Assembly: GCF_003966695.1 (NCBI RefSeq)
Contig: NZ_AP018827.1
Location: 2,358,804 to 2,422,803 of the forward strand
DNA from: Asticcacaulis excentricus
GTDB taxonomy: Bacteria; Pseudomonadota; Alphaproteobacteria; Caulobacterales; Caulobacteraceae
Length of the DNA stretch: 64,000 nt
Direction: 5' to 3'
In this document: piece after piece, positions 18,138 through 26,202 of the stretch
Position numbering within the stretch: the first letter of the stretch is position 1
Layout of the letters: every line of letters begins with the position of its first letter
Made by a program: the position numbers and the translations under genes
The notes under the pieces: generated by a model
The model's input: only the letters and a program-made list of their open reading frames with translations
What the model was told of the DNA's origin: nothing
The model's database searches: none

Positions 18138-19225
18138 AGTTGGGTCACCGGGGTTTCGTTCCAGAAACCGTCGAGCTTCAGCGCTTTAAGCCCGGCATTG
18201 ACGAAGGTCGGATCGACAAAGTCGCGGGTGGCGACCTCTTTCTGAACCAGCTTGTTGGTGAAGGTGTATTTCGACACATCGTCAAAATGCGAGACAAAGG
18301 CCTGATCTATGATGGGAGAGAAATTGTCTTTCCACGCCCCGCCCTTGTTGGCCAGATCGCGTTCGACGACGCTGACCGGACTATTGCCGCGCGACGCCAG
18401 CTCCAGGTACGCCGTGCGGTTTTCGGGCTGCGAGGCCCAATGCGCCGCCTTCAGATAGGCATTGACCACCCGTTGCGTAAGTTCAGGGTGTTCGGCGGTA
18501 AAAGCGCTGCGGGCGAACAATCCCGTACGCATCTTCCATTCCGGATGCGACGCCGTGGACCAGATGATCGTGCCTGCGCCCTTGTCTTCCTGAAGCAGGG
18601 CCTCGGACAGGGTAAAGACGGCATCGACCTTACCCGAAGACAGCGCAGAATAGGCCGCCTGTGGATTGAGGTTGTAGATTTTGAAATCGTTGAGCGTCAG
18701 ACCCTTTGAGTCCAGCAGCTTGGCCAGCGTCAGTTCCCACGGGCGGCCGCGGTGGATGGCTAGCGACTTGCCTTTCAGGTCTTCGATGGATTTGGCCTCA
18801 AGACCTTTACGCACGATCAGATAGGCATTGTTCCCGGGGCCTGAGGAGGTGATGGCGCGGATATCCACGCCACCGGATTTGGCAATCAGCGCCGGAAAAT
18901 CGCCATAGCCCGCGAAGTCGATGCGCCTGGCCGCAAAACTTTCGTTGATCAACGGCCCACCGACAGAGGTCGGCACCGGGAAGAAGGCCAGCTTGACGCC
19001 CTTTGACGCCAATTCGCTCTCAAGCCAGCCCTGATTGATAACGACCTGAGTGAGCCCGTTATAGGTTTGCTTGCCCTGATAAGGATAGGAGATGGCGGCA
19101 ATCGTCACAGTGGCGGGCAGGGCGGTGGATTTGGTCGCCGCCCTGTCGCCCGCGCGGTTGCCACACGCGCCAAGTGCGGCCGCGCTGCTGCCCATCAGGC
19201 CCGCGATAAGGGTACGTCTGAGCAT
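18134..19225 (-). CDS. ABC substrate-binding lipoprotein, sulfonate/nitrate type
   Basis: This is the true periplasmic binding protein of the operon. Of 363 residues the first 21 are a twin-Arg-containing lipoprotein signal (MLRRTLIAGLMGSSAAALGAC) ... with lipobox LGAC and lipidated Cys21. The mature part has the SsuA/NMT1-like fold, with recognisable features such as INQGWLESELASKG, DFAGYGDFPALIAKSGG and the EDLKGKSLAIHRG hinge strand. It should deliver ligand to the two permeases. It differs from the two DszB-like paralogs in the same operon in having a signal and lacking the CPVP motif. It starts 12 bases after the TonB receptor stop. Confidence 0.92.
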   Translation of the reverse strand: MLRRTLIAGLMGSSAAALGACGNRAGDRAATKSTALPATVTIAAISYPYQGKQTYNGLTQVVINQGWLESELASKGVKLAFFPVPTSVGGPLINESFAARRIDFAGYGDFPALIAKSGGVDIRAITSSGPGNNAYLIVRKGLEAKSIEDLKGKSLAIHRGRPWELTLAKLLDSKGLTLNDFKIYNLNPQAAYSALSSGKVDAVFTLSEALLQEDKGAGTIIWSTASHPEWKMRTGLFARSAFTAEHPELTQRVVNAYLKAAHWASQPENRTAYLELASRGNSPVSVVERDLANKGGAWKDNFSPIIDQAFVSHFDDVSKYTFTNKLVQKEVATRDFVDPTFVNAGLKALKLDGFWNETPVTQL

Positions 19226-19236
19226 CTGTGCCTCCC

Positions 19237-21696
19237 TCAGAACTTGGCCGCCAGCGTCACCCCGAAGGTGCGCGGGTCGCCATAGGTGGTCAGACGCGCG
19301 CCCTGCTGAGTGCCGAAGGTCAGGATCTTGTAGGTTTCGTCGGTCAGGTTGCGCACATAGGCGCTCACCTCATACCTGTCGCCGAAGGCGGCGGTGATAC
19401 GGGCATTACCGAGCGCGTAGCCCTTTTGCCGCTGGTACTGGCTGACGAGGTAGTCGAGCTTCGACGGATCGTCTTCCTGCGCATTGACGGTGAACCACTG
19501 TGAGGTGCGGTAGCTCCAGTCGCTTTGCAGTGTCACGTCGCCGAAATCGGTCGGAATGCGATATTCAACGGCTACAGTCCCGGAAAATTTCGGGGCCCGT
19601 GTGAACTCGTTGCCTTTACCGAACAACTGACCGGTATTGGGGTTGTTGGGGATAAAGTTGTCGGTGTATTCGGTGTCGAGCGTCCCCAGCGCCGCATCAA
19701 TGCGCAGATTGGTCGTCGGACGCGCCGAAAGGTCCAGTTCGATCCCGCGTGACCAGCCCTGGGCGTTGATCAGGCGCGCTGCGAAGGCCGTCGTGCCGCC
19801 GGTGACGATGGGCACCCCCTGCACCAGCACCTGCGCCTTTTTGTAGTCGTAGTAGAAGGCCGACAGGTTCAGACGCAGCTTCTTGTCCCACCATTGCGAT
19901 TTCAGACCGCCTTCGTAGGAGTAGAGATCTTCCGGCTCGATGCCGTTCGGGTCAAACTGGTTCGATTGGGTGGCTGAGGCCTGAAAGGTGCCGGAACGGA
20001 AGCCGCGCGCGTGCTTGGCATAGATCAGAATATCGTCGGACAGCTTGTATTGCGGGGTAATATCCCAGGTCCAGCGGTTCCAGGTTTTCGAAGGCGAGGA
20101 GACAAAAGGCGCATAGGGGGTGGTCGCCGTGACAGACGACCGCAGCCACCACTGGCCCGGATTGGTGAAGGTCACCAGTGGCTGAGCCGCTGTCGGCGTA
20201 TTGGCGGGATTGACGGTATTGCCCCGGCGCGTCGCGGCTTCGCCCGCGCCGTTAAAGATGTTTATTGTAGCGTCACGCTGTTCCGAGGTGTAGCGCAGCC
20301 CGCCGGTAATTGAGAAGCGGTCGGTGATATTCCACGTCCCTGACCCGAAAAGCGCATAGGACTTGGCTTCCTGATCATATTTCACATTCTGGAAGTAGGT
20401 GTGGCGCCAGCGCTGGGCACCGGTGCCGCGATCCAGATAGGCCGTGGTCTGCGTGGTTGCCGTTGAGGAGTCAGACGAGAAGTCTTCCCAGAAGTAGTGG
20501 AAGCCGGCAATCCAGTTGAAACGATCCGCCCGTGGCGAGGTGAGGCGGAATTCCTGCGTAAACTGACGGCTTTCGATGTCGGCATAAGACCGCGAGCCTT
20601 CAAAGGGTGTAAAGTCCCCGTCGGACTTCGACACCTGACGACCATTGTCGGCAGCGGTAATCGAGGTCAGGGTGTAATCACCCCGCGACCAGTTGAGCGT
20701 CAGCGTTGCACCTGTCTGATCGGTCTTGGATGAGCCATCCACATTGGACGCACCGACATCAGGAGCCTTGGTTGCGGCGTTTCCGTAGTCATCAAAGCCC
20801 GCGCTCGCACCTTTGAAGGTCGCATTGTCGGGATAGGCCGGCTCGATATAGCGCGCAATCGGCGTGCCGTCCGAGTTGCGGGCCCGCAGAGACAACAGCG
20901 CTTCGAAATCGTCGTTCGGACGATAGAGTAACTGAAAGCGAACGGCGGAGTCGCTCACCTTGCCGAAATCGTCTTCGCCCGTGACTGTGTTGGTCGCTAT
21001 GCCGCCACGCTTTTCGGTGCTGAACGACAAACGCGCCGCCAGTGTCTCTGACAATGGACCCGTCACGGCACCCTGTGCGTTATAGCTGTCGAAATTACCC
21101 AGCCCAACCCGGGCAAATCCGCCCGGCGTAAACTGCGGTTTGCGCGAGACGTAGTGAATCGCCCCGCCAACCGTATTCTTGCCCCATAGCGTGCCTTGCG
21201 GCCCCCTCAAAACTTCGACGCGATCAAGGTCAAAGGCCGGAAAGGCCTGAAACCAAGGTGCATTGAGATAAACTTCGTCTACATAGACACCGACCGGGTT
21301 GACGACATTAGCCGCCGGATCGTTCGAGCCGATGCCGCGGATGAACCAGCGCGGGCGATTGCGCGACTCGGTTTGGGCAGCGGACGCATTTGGGATGAAC
21401 CGCACCACATCGCCAGCCGAGCGGATTTCCTGCCGTTCCAGCGCGCTGCCTGACACCACGCTGAGGGCGGTCGGCACCTTCTGGGCGCTCTCGGAGCGCT
21501 TGTTGGCCGTAACCACCACGGTTTCAACGGCGCCAGCCTTGTCATTGCGACGCAGGGCGGCCTCTTCGGCGGCTTGGCGCGTGATCGACTGATCGTCCGC
21601 CGGGGTTGTCTCATTGGCAAAGGCGGGGACCGTAAAGGCAATAAGGGTCGTGGAGGCGAGCCAAAGCGCGCGCCGTCCGATAAGGGAGGTCGTCAT
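19237..21696 (-). CDS. TonB-dependent outer-membrane receptor
   Basis: An 819-residue outer-membrane receptor with a signal peptide (cleavage after AFA near residue 27), a TonB box-like AVETVVVTANKR around residues 56-67, and a plug domain (VPTALSVVSGSALER, LRGPQGTLWGKNTVGGAI). It is followed by a large 22-strand beta-barrel with GGLRYTSEQRD-type strands and a C-terminal aromatic end LAAKF. Such receptors import scarce or bulky compounds across the outer membrane using TonB energy. Its place between the DszB-like gene and the binding lipoprotein suggests that the operon takes up an organosulfur compound too large or too dilute for porins. No siderophore gene is nearby. Confidence 0.93.
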   Translation of the reverse strand: MTTSLIGRRALWLASTTLIAFTVPAFANETTPADDQSITRQAAEEAALRRNDKAGAVETVVVTANKRSESAQKVPTALSVVSGSALERQEIRSAGDVVRFIPNASAAQTESRNRPRWFIRGIGSNDPAANVVNPVGVYVDEVYLNAPWFQAFPAFDLDRVEVLRGPQGTLWGKNTVGGAIHYVSRKPQFTPGGFARVGLGNFDSYNAQGAVTGPLSETLAARLSFSTEKRGGIATNTVTGEDDFGKVSDSAVRFQLLYRPNDDFEALLSLRARNSDGTPIARYIEPAYPDNATFKGASAGFDDYGNAATKAPDVGASNVDGSSKTDQTGATLTLNWSRGDYTLTSITAADNGRQVSKSDGDFTPFEGSRSYADIESRQFTQEFRLTSPRADRFNWIAGFHYFWEDFSSDSSTATTQTTAYLDRGTGAQRWRHTYFQNVKYDQEAKSYALFGSGTWNITDRFSITGGLRYTSEQRDATINIFNGAGEAATRRGNTVNPANTPTAAQPLVTFTNPGQWWLRSSVTATTPYAPFVSSPSKTWNRWTWDITPQYKLSDDILIYAKHARGFRSGTFQASATQSNQFDPNGIEPEDLYSYEGGLKSQWWDKKLRLNLSAFYYDYKKAQVLVQGVPIVTGGTTAFAARLINAQGWSRGIELDLSARPTTNLRIDAALGTLDTEYTDNFIPNNPNTGQLFGKGNEFTRAPKFSGTVAVEYRIPTDFGDVTLQSDWSYRTSQWFTVNAQEDDPSKLDYLVSQYQRQKGYALGNARITAAFGDRYEVSAYVRNLTDETYKILTFGTQQGARLTTYGDPRTFGVTLAAKF

Positions 21697-21723
21697 AAGA
21701 GAAGCTTCTTTTTATCTGTCGGG

Positions 21724-22791
21724 TTATTGCGCGGCGATCGCGCTTTCGAGGGCTTCAAAGCCCGCGTAGGAAATCCACTGCTGAACGTCGAAATCGGCCT
21801 TCAGGAAGCCATGGCGGAACAGGAAGTCCTTGAAATCCGCCAAGGCTGCAACCGCCTCGTCATTCAGGAAAGTGTCGAGGTTTTGATGAACGTTCTCGCC
21901 ATAGGCCGCGCGCACCAGATCAGGGTAACTCGACGTTTCCCGAGCAATGAAATCATGGGTTTCGGCGGGGTGCTGACGTGCCCATTCCCCAGCCTGCACC
22001 ACACGACCGAGAAAGCGCGCGACGATATCCGGACGGGCATCGAGCAGGGCCTGATCGACCGTCAGGGTGCGGGGCGCGCCATTGTTGATTCGGACCTTCG
22101 GATCGGGGTGGAAACCAATATCTGTGACCACATGGGCAGCAAGGGCGCGCGTAATCTCAAGCCCTGACACGCCTTTGACGAAGATAGCATCAACTTCGCC
22201 GTTAAGCAGGGCCTTGATCTCCGCGAAATAGCCTGAACGGCGGCGAATACGCCTGCCGGAAGCGTCGATGTCAGCACCCGCATCGGCAAGCGTGGGTGCG
22301 ACCACATCGACGAGTTCGACATCCGTGAGCCCAAGACCTTCCAGTCGCAGCACCTGATCGTAGGCGCGCAGCGCCGTGGCCCGGTTGAAGTCGATAGAAC
22401 CTGGGTTTACGGGCAGGGCGAGGCGACGCCCCTTGAGGTCCTTGCTCGTGGAAATGCCGGAACCAGGCAGGGTAATCACCAGCAGGGACTCATCTGTCCA
22501 GTTCAGGCCGATTACGCGCGTTTCGCGTCCATTGGCCCTGGCCCAGATGGCCGGTATATTCCCTCCTTGTCGGAATGAGTTTTGTAGGGTGTGATCGAAA
22601 TGAGATTCCTTGACCGCTGGATCGAGACTTTCCTGAAGGGATTTCAGTTCCAGCCCTTCGGCGGCAAATTCATCGCGAAAATAGCCAAGTTGAACCGCAA
22701 GACCCAGGGGCGTGGGCACGGGGCAGCGTGTGTACCAGAGGTTTGGAATCGTCTCTGAAAAAGTCGAATTCTGTAAGGAATTAGAGCTCAT
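21724..22791 (-). CDS. DszB-like desulfinase candidate (binding-protein fold), paralog 2, first gene of the sulfur operon
   Basis: A 355-residue relative of the protein at 12729-13784. It also lacks a signal peptide. The CPVP motif gives C23; H64, R74 and G77 (ESHFDHTLQNSFRQGGNIP) keep the His-Arg-Gly spacing of the DszB active site. The two paralogs align from this motif to a shared QWI-plus-A ending (VQQWISYAGFEA here, VGQWIDGSALKA there). I start at ATG 22791, with an AAAGG ribosome site, rather than at 22905, whose extra 38 residues are Arg/Pro rich and unlike a protein N-terminus. Being first in the operon and divergent from dusA, it probably follows the main promoter. Two desulfinase-like genes may handle two sulfinates or form a heteromer. 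Confidence 0.75.
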   Translation of the reverse strand: MSSNSLQNSTFSETIPNLWYTRCPVPTPLGLAVQLGYFRDEFAAEGLELKSLQESLDPAVKESHFDHTLQNSFRQGGNIPAIWARANGRETRVIGLNWTDESLLVITLPGSGISTSKDLKGRRLALPVNPGSIDFNRATALRAYDQVLRLEGLGLTDVELVDVVAPTLADAGADIDASGRRIRRRSGYFAEIKALLNGEVDAIFVKGVSGLEITRALAAHVVTDIGFHPDPKVRINNGAPRTLTVDQALLDARPDIVARFLGRVVQAGEWARQHPAETHDFIARETSSYPDLVRAAYGENVHQNLDTFLNDEAVAALADFKDFLFRHGFLKADFDVQQWISYAGFEALESAIAAQ

Positions 22792-23479
22792 GGGGTGAGC
22801 CTTTCTGAGGAAAATGGCAAGGCGGGAGCGACGCGCAGCCCCGTCTGCTGGTGGCGCGCAATCAGGCTTGTCGTGGAATTCGGTGGGTCGCGACGTTGAC
22901 GTCAAGCGATACCTAACCTGCGCCTCGCTGCGTGCGTCGGCGTTGATTAATTCCTACTAATATAATTTTATATAAGCAAATTAGAAATTCTAGCGTCACT
23001 CGCGACTGAGGCTAATGGCCCGCAGGACATCTACACACCTCGTGCCATGAGCAGCGAATTTAGCGCACTCATCGCTGGCTTATGGATTGTGTGAAAAATT
23101 TCAACAGGCCCGAAGCGGTAGCTGGACTTGGAGAAAAAATGAGTGAGGCTTTATTGCACCTCTATTGTGGCTTCTTTTTTGACTCACTTTATCTTTGAGA
23201 TTCATCGCTAAGGGACGGAAAAGCCTTATATGGGCGCAACATTGTACAAAATTGGACGGACTTGATCCGCAATATCTGGCGCGGTACATCATTTTACAAA
23301 ATAGTACATCAATGTTGTACTTTTTCGCGGCGTGCTTCTTTGTTGGGGCAAGGTTATCAAGGCTGTAAAATCTATAACGCATTGAAAAATATTGTAAATA
23401 GAATGAAAATTCGTGTATTGGATCTGTTGGTTTCCTCAGTCTGTCCAGTATGTTGACTGGATCGTAATTTCGTAACTTT
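22792..23479. promoter_or_regulatory. Divergent promoter region, sulfur operon and dusA
   Basis: A 690 bp AT-rich gap between the leftward sulfur operon and rightward dusA with no convincing gene. Around 22945-22990 a very AT-rich stretch (taatataattttatata) is a likely promoter zone for the operon. Between 23243 and 23322 there are three GTACA-containing words (TTGTACAAAA, GGTACATCATTTTACAAAA, TAGTACATCA...TGTTGTAC), which form inverted and direct repeats and look like an operator on the dusA side. The region also has ORFs of up to 93 codons that read as noise. Exact promoter elements cannot be fixed by eye. Confidence 0.45.
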
Positions 23480-24520
23480 ATGAAAGAAAATCAATTGTTT
23501 AAGCCGTCAAGGTTTTCCGTGGCGCCGATGATGGACTGGACGGACCGGCATTGTCGGGCCTTTCACCGGACCCTGACGAAGGGGGCGCTGCTCTATACCG
23601 AGATGGTCACTTCGCGGGCGATCATCAATGGCGACCGTCAGAAGTTGCTCGGCTTTTCCGAGGTCGAGCATCCGGTGGCGCTGCAACTGGGCGGGTCTGA
23701 GCCGGATGAACTGGCGGCCTGTGCCAAGATTGCCGAAGATTGGGGTTATGACGAGGTCAACCTCAATTGCGGCTGTCCGTCCGACCGCGTGCAGTCGGGG
23801 TCGTTCGGGGCTTGTCTGATGCGCGAACCACAGCTTGTCGCTGACTGTATGCAGGCCATGGGCGAGGTGACCCGGCTGCCCGTGACGGTTAAGTGCCGCA
23901 TCGGTGTCGATGATCAGGACGAAGAGGCGGCCCTGTTTGCGCTGGTCGAAGCCTGCCGCCAGGCGGGGGTGCGGACCTTTATCGTCCATGCGCGCAAGGC
24001 GTGGCTTAAAGGACTATCTCCCAAGGAAAACCGCGACATCCCGCCGCTCAATTACGAACTGGTCTATGCCTTGAAGCGCGCCCATCCGGATTTGACGATC
24101 TCGATCAATGGCGGGATTGGCACGCTGGAGGCGGCCGAAGCGCATCTGAAACACGTCGATGGGGTCATGCTGGGCCGCGCCGCCTATCATGAGCCGGCCC
24201 TGCTGGGGCAGGTGGACCGGCGTATATTTGGCGGCGAGGCCGATGTCGGGCCATTTGAGGCGCTGGAGGCCTATCGCCCCTATATGGGGGCGCAACTGGC
24301 GGCGGGTGTGCATCTGTCGGCCATTACGCGGCACATGCTGGGGCTGATGCACGGCCTGCCCGGTGCGCGGGCCTTCCGGCGTATCCTCACGGTAGAGTCG
24401 ATCCGTCCCGGCGCGGGGATAGAGGTGCTGGATCAGGCCATCGAGGCGGTGCGCGACGCCATGGCGTCGTCTCAGGCGCGACGTGAGGCCTATGAGGCGA
24501 GCCTTACGGACGCAGGATAA
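23480..24520 (+). CDS. dusA: tRNA-dihydrouridine synthase A
   Basis: A 346-residue FMN enzyme that reduces specific uridines in the tRNA D-loop. The N-terminus has the DusA signature FSVAPMMDWTDRHCRAFHR, followed by LGGSEPDELAACAKIAEDWGY and the catalytic-Cys loop NLNCGCPSDRVQSGSFGACL. The HARKAWLKGLSPKENR motif is typical of the DusA branch rather than DusB or DusC. The ATG at 23480 has no good Shine-Dalgarno and follows a long AT-rich leader. The 3' end overlaps the convergent retropepsin gene by 17 bases. Confidence 0.95.
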   Translation: MKENQLFKPSRFSVAPMMDWTDRHCRAFHRTLTKGALLYTEMVTSRAIINGDRQKLLGFSEVEHPVALQLGGSEPDELAACAKIAEDWGYDEVNLNCGCPSDRVQSGSFGACLMREPQLVADCMQAMGEVTRLPVTVKCRIGVDDQDEEAALFALVEACRQAGVRTFIVHARKAWLKGLSPKENRDIPPLNYELVYALKRAHPDLTISINGGIGTLEAAEAHLKHVDGVMLGRAAYHEPALLGQVDRRIFGGEADVGPFEALEAYRPYMGAQLAAGVHLSAITRHMLGLMHGLPGARAFRRILTVESIRPGAGIEVLDQAIEAVRDAMASSQARREAYEASLTDAG

Positions 24521-25031
24521 GGCTGCCCTGCGTGGCCTCAAAGCGGCTGAGACGGCCCAGATAGCTCATGCCCAGTAGTGAGGTGGACAGGCCTTCGCGG
24601 ATGACCAGGGCCTCGACATCGTCCATCTGGCTCTGGCCGATCTGCACGCGGTCAATAACGACGCGGGCGGCCTGCGTCTTGCCGCTGGCGGTGGTGACGT
24701 CCTGATCGTAGGTGAGGGTGTTCAGATTGATGCCCAGACGGCGGGCGTCCTGCGGCGTCAGGGCGACCACAGAGGCCCCCGTATCGACCAGAAATTTCAC
24801 CGTTGTGGTGTTGACCCTTGCCTCAGCCCAGTAGTGGCCGTCGGCCGCCTTGGGGATGGCGGTGACCCCGCCGATGGTGCTGGGGGCAGAGACACTGTGC
24901 GTCTGGGACGTTTGCACCACGGTCGCGGTTTCATCGCCTTTGGAGGTGAAGCCTTCGTGCCGTACCACCAGCAGGCCGGTGGCCACGGCGCTGGTGATAG
25001 CGCATCCCAGAATAAACGCAGATCTCAGCAT
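24504..25031 (-). CDS. Membrane-anchored retropepsin-like aspartic protease
   Basis: A 175-residue clan AA protein. From ATG 25031 it begins with a hydrophobic anchor (LRSAFILGCAITSAVATGLLVV), then a linker and a single retropepsin domain with FLVDTGASVVALTPQDARRLG, the DTGA active-site motif, and a C-terminal LLGMSYLGRLSRFE element. Family members of this size (TIGR02281 type) are single-lobed, so the active enzyme should be a dimer facing the periplasm. The GTG at 25097 would add 22 polar residues before the anchor and is less likely. It converges on dusA with a 17-base overlap. Confidence 0.85.
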   Translation of the reverse strand: MLRSAFILGCAITSAVATGLLVVRHEGFTSKGDETATVVQTSQTHSVSAPSTIGGVTAIPKAADGHYWAEARVNTTTVKFLVDTGASVVALTPQDARRLGINLNTLTYDQDVTTASGKTQAARVVIDRVQIGQSQMDDVEALVIREGLSTSLLGMSYLGRLSRFEATQGSLILRP

Positions 25032-25289
25032 AACGAAACCACCACCACCGCTTTCGGGCTGCCCGTGACGGGCGACCGGTCTTTTCCGGTTGGTCACAGT
25101 CTATGCGGATAAGGTTTTTTTATCGTGAATCGGCGAAAATGCGGCGTGTTCGGATGAAATTAAATTGAAAAATTGAATTTCGAAATTTAAAATAATAAAT
25201 AAAAACAATGAATTGTATAATTCATAATTCAATTTTTACTCCGATTACGGAATGGTTGTTGCGCGTTTTTTGAGTTTGTGGCACATTGG
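25032..25289. other. AT-rich intergenic stretch
   Basis: No gene is visible. Positions 25139-25245 are strikingly AT-rich against a GC-rich background and contain self-complementary words such as AATTGAATTTCGAAATT and GAATTGTATAATTC. Promoters for the leftward retropepsin gene and the rightward small ORF at 25387 should lie here. Such AT spikes are also typical binding sites for nucleoid proteins. Confidence 0.5.
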
Positions 25290-25362
25290 TATCCGACGCG
25301 ACGACGGCTGAGAGAGGTGAGAGTCCCCTGAGAGTTTGCGACGCGTCTTCTTGTTCATCTTG
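25290..25362 (+). promoter_or_regulatory. Structured 5' leader of the small ORF, possible cis-regulatory RNA
   Basis: Between the AT-rich promoter zone and the small ORF lies a GC-rich segment that can fold with outer arms GACGCG (25294) and CGCGTC (about 25341), enclosing three TGAGAG hexamers (25309, 25318 and 25329). It ends shortly before an AAGGAGG ribosome site. The repeated hexamer and closing stem suggest a structured RNA. I could not match it to a riboswitch class I know. Confidence 0.35.
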
Positions 25363-25386
25363 TCATGAAAAAGGAGGCGCATTGTG

Positions 25387-25521
25387 ATGAACGACAATGA
25401 AAAGAAACAACACGCTATGACTTCATTCGCCCTGTTTGGCGGAGTTTTTCTGGGGCAAAAGCCTAAATCCGGGCCGGTGCAAAGCCGCCCGCAGGATTTC
25501 AGGCCTTTCGGACGAAAATAA
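25387..25521 (+). CDS. 44-residue small protein of unknown function
   Basis: A small ORF with a strong ribosome site (AAGGAGG at 25370-25376), which sits six bases before a GTG at 25384 and nine before the ATG at 25387. The peptide is MNDNEKKQHAMTSFALFGG, then VFLGQKPKSGPVQSRPQDF and RPFGRK. It has a polar start, a short hydrophobic middle (FALFGGVFLG) and a basic Pro-rich end. A near-perfect terminator follows 31 bases after the stop. Promoter-like AT-rich DNA, a structured leader, a ribosome site and a terminator make a complete small transcription unit. I do not recognise a family. Confidence 0.6.
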   Translation: MNDNEKKQHAMTSFALFGGVFLGQKPKSGPVQSRPQDFRPFGRK

Positions 25522-25551
25522 CGTCAGAACGTGACGCAAACCCAAAACGCA

Positions 25552-25585
25552 AAACCCTCCGCGATCACTCGCGGAGGGTTTTTTT
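25552..25585 (+). terminator. Terminator after the small ORF
   Basis: AAACCCTCCGC-gatcactc-GCGGAGGGTTT makes an 11-pair stem followed by a run of seven T on the plus strand. It lies just past the small ORF. Read leftward it has only a short T-run, but the convergent gene at 25604 ends 18 bases away, so it may serve both directions. Confidence 0.9.
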
Positions 25586-25603
25586 CAGTCGCCTCGGGAC
25601 GAC

Positions 25604-25978
25604 TTAGTTGGAAGCCAGCTTCACGCCGGCTTTGGCTTCCGCAGCGGCCATGTTCGGCGACGCCTTGGTGATCTTCACCGACGGGTTCGAGCCGCCAGCG
25701 CCAAAGCGCGCGGTGCCTTCGACCCAATACAGGCCGTCAGCGCCCAGGAAGTTGTACTTGAATTCGATTGAGTAGGTGCCGGCGCGCACGTCGCAGGCAT
25801 TGACGTTGACCATCTGCTTGCCGGTGACGGGAACGACCTTCGACACAGCGGCCTTGGCCAGACCGGCGAGGGCGGAGCCGGCTTCGGCCTGCTGTGCGTC
25901 ATCGCACTCGGCGGCTTGGGCGGCGCCCGTCATACCCAGAACGGCGACGGCGGCAATCATAAGGCTTTTCTTGATCAT
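25604..25978 (-). CDS. Exported small protein of unknown function, tandem paralog 1
   Basis: A 124-residue protein with a clear signal peptide (MIKKSLMIAAVAVLGMTG, cleavage after AQA near residue 22). The mature part begins AECDDAQQAEAG and holds two cysteines (ECDDAQ and NACDV) that could form a periplasmic disulfide. It has a central block EFKYNFLGADGLYWVEGTARF and a helical end NMAAAEAKAGVKLASN. It is clearly homologous over the whole length to the next gene upstream at 26203. I do not recognise a domain. The start has an AAGGAG-type site (aaggagctacaaagag). The two genes look like a local duplication with independent terminators. Confidence 0.7.
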   Translation of the reverse strand: MIKKSLMIAAVAVLGMTGAAQAAECDDAQQAEAGSALAGLAKAAVSKVVPVTGKQMVNVNACDVRAGTYSIEFKYNFLGADGLYWVEGTARFGAGGSNPSVKITKASPNMAAAEAKAGVKLASN

Positions 25979-26154
25979 CTCTTTGTAGCTCCTTGAGTTT
26001 CTTCAGGATGACTACACTCTATCTGATAATGAATAATCTTAAGTTAAACAGGGCATTAGGAAATTTTTACGGAGATTAACTCCGTTATTTCAATTACTTG
26101 AAATACAAGGGGGTAAATCTTAATGGCGTCCGGAGACGAGAAAAAATAAGCAAA

Positions 26155-26193
26155 AAAATGAAAAAAGCCGCCGGACAGATCGTGCCCGGCGGC
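26155..26193 (-). terminator. Terminator of the exported paralog at 26203
   Basis: Read leftward, GCCGCCGGgcacgatctgtCCGGCGGC forms an eight-pair stem followed by TTTTTTCATTTTTTT. It starts ten bases after the stop of the 26203 gene and separates it from its tandem paralog. Confidence 0.9.
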
Positions 26194-26202
26194 GTTTATG
26201 TC

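Noticed and set aside
22792..22905. N-terminal extension of the DszB-like gene to 22905
   Set aside because: The added 38 residues are Arg/Pro/Ala rich with no family match, and a ribosome site supports the start at 22791.
23101..23382. 93-codon minus-strand ORF in the dusA upstream region
   Set aside because: AT-rich, no ribosome site, no domain, and it crosses the operator-like repeats.
25290..25362. TPP riboswitch suggested by a CTGAGA word
   Set aside because: Only the short CTGAGA element is found; the second conserved THI-box half expected downstream is absent, and the following gene is not a thiamine gene.
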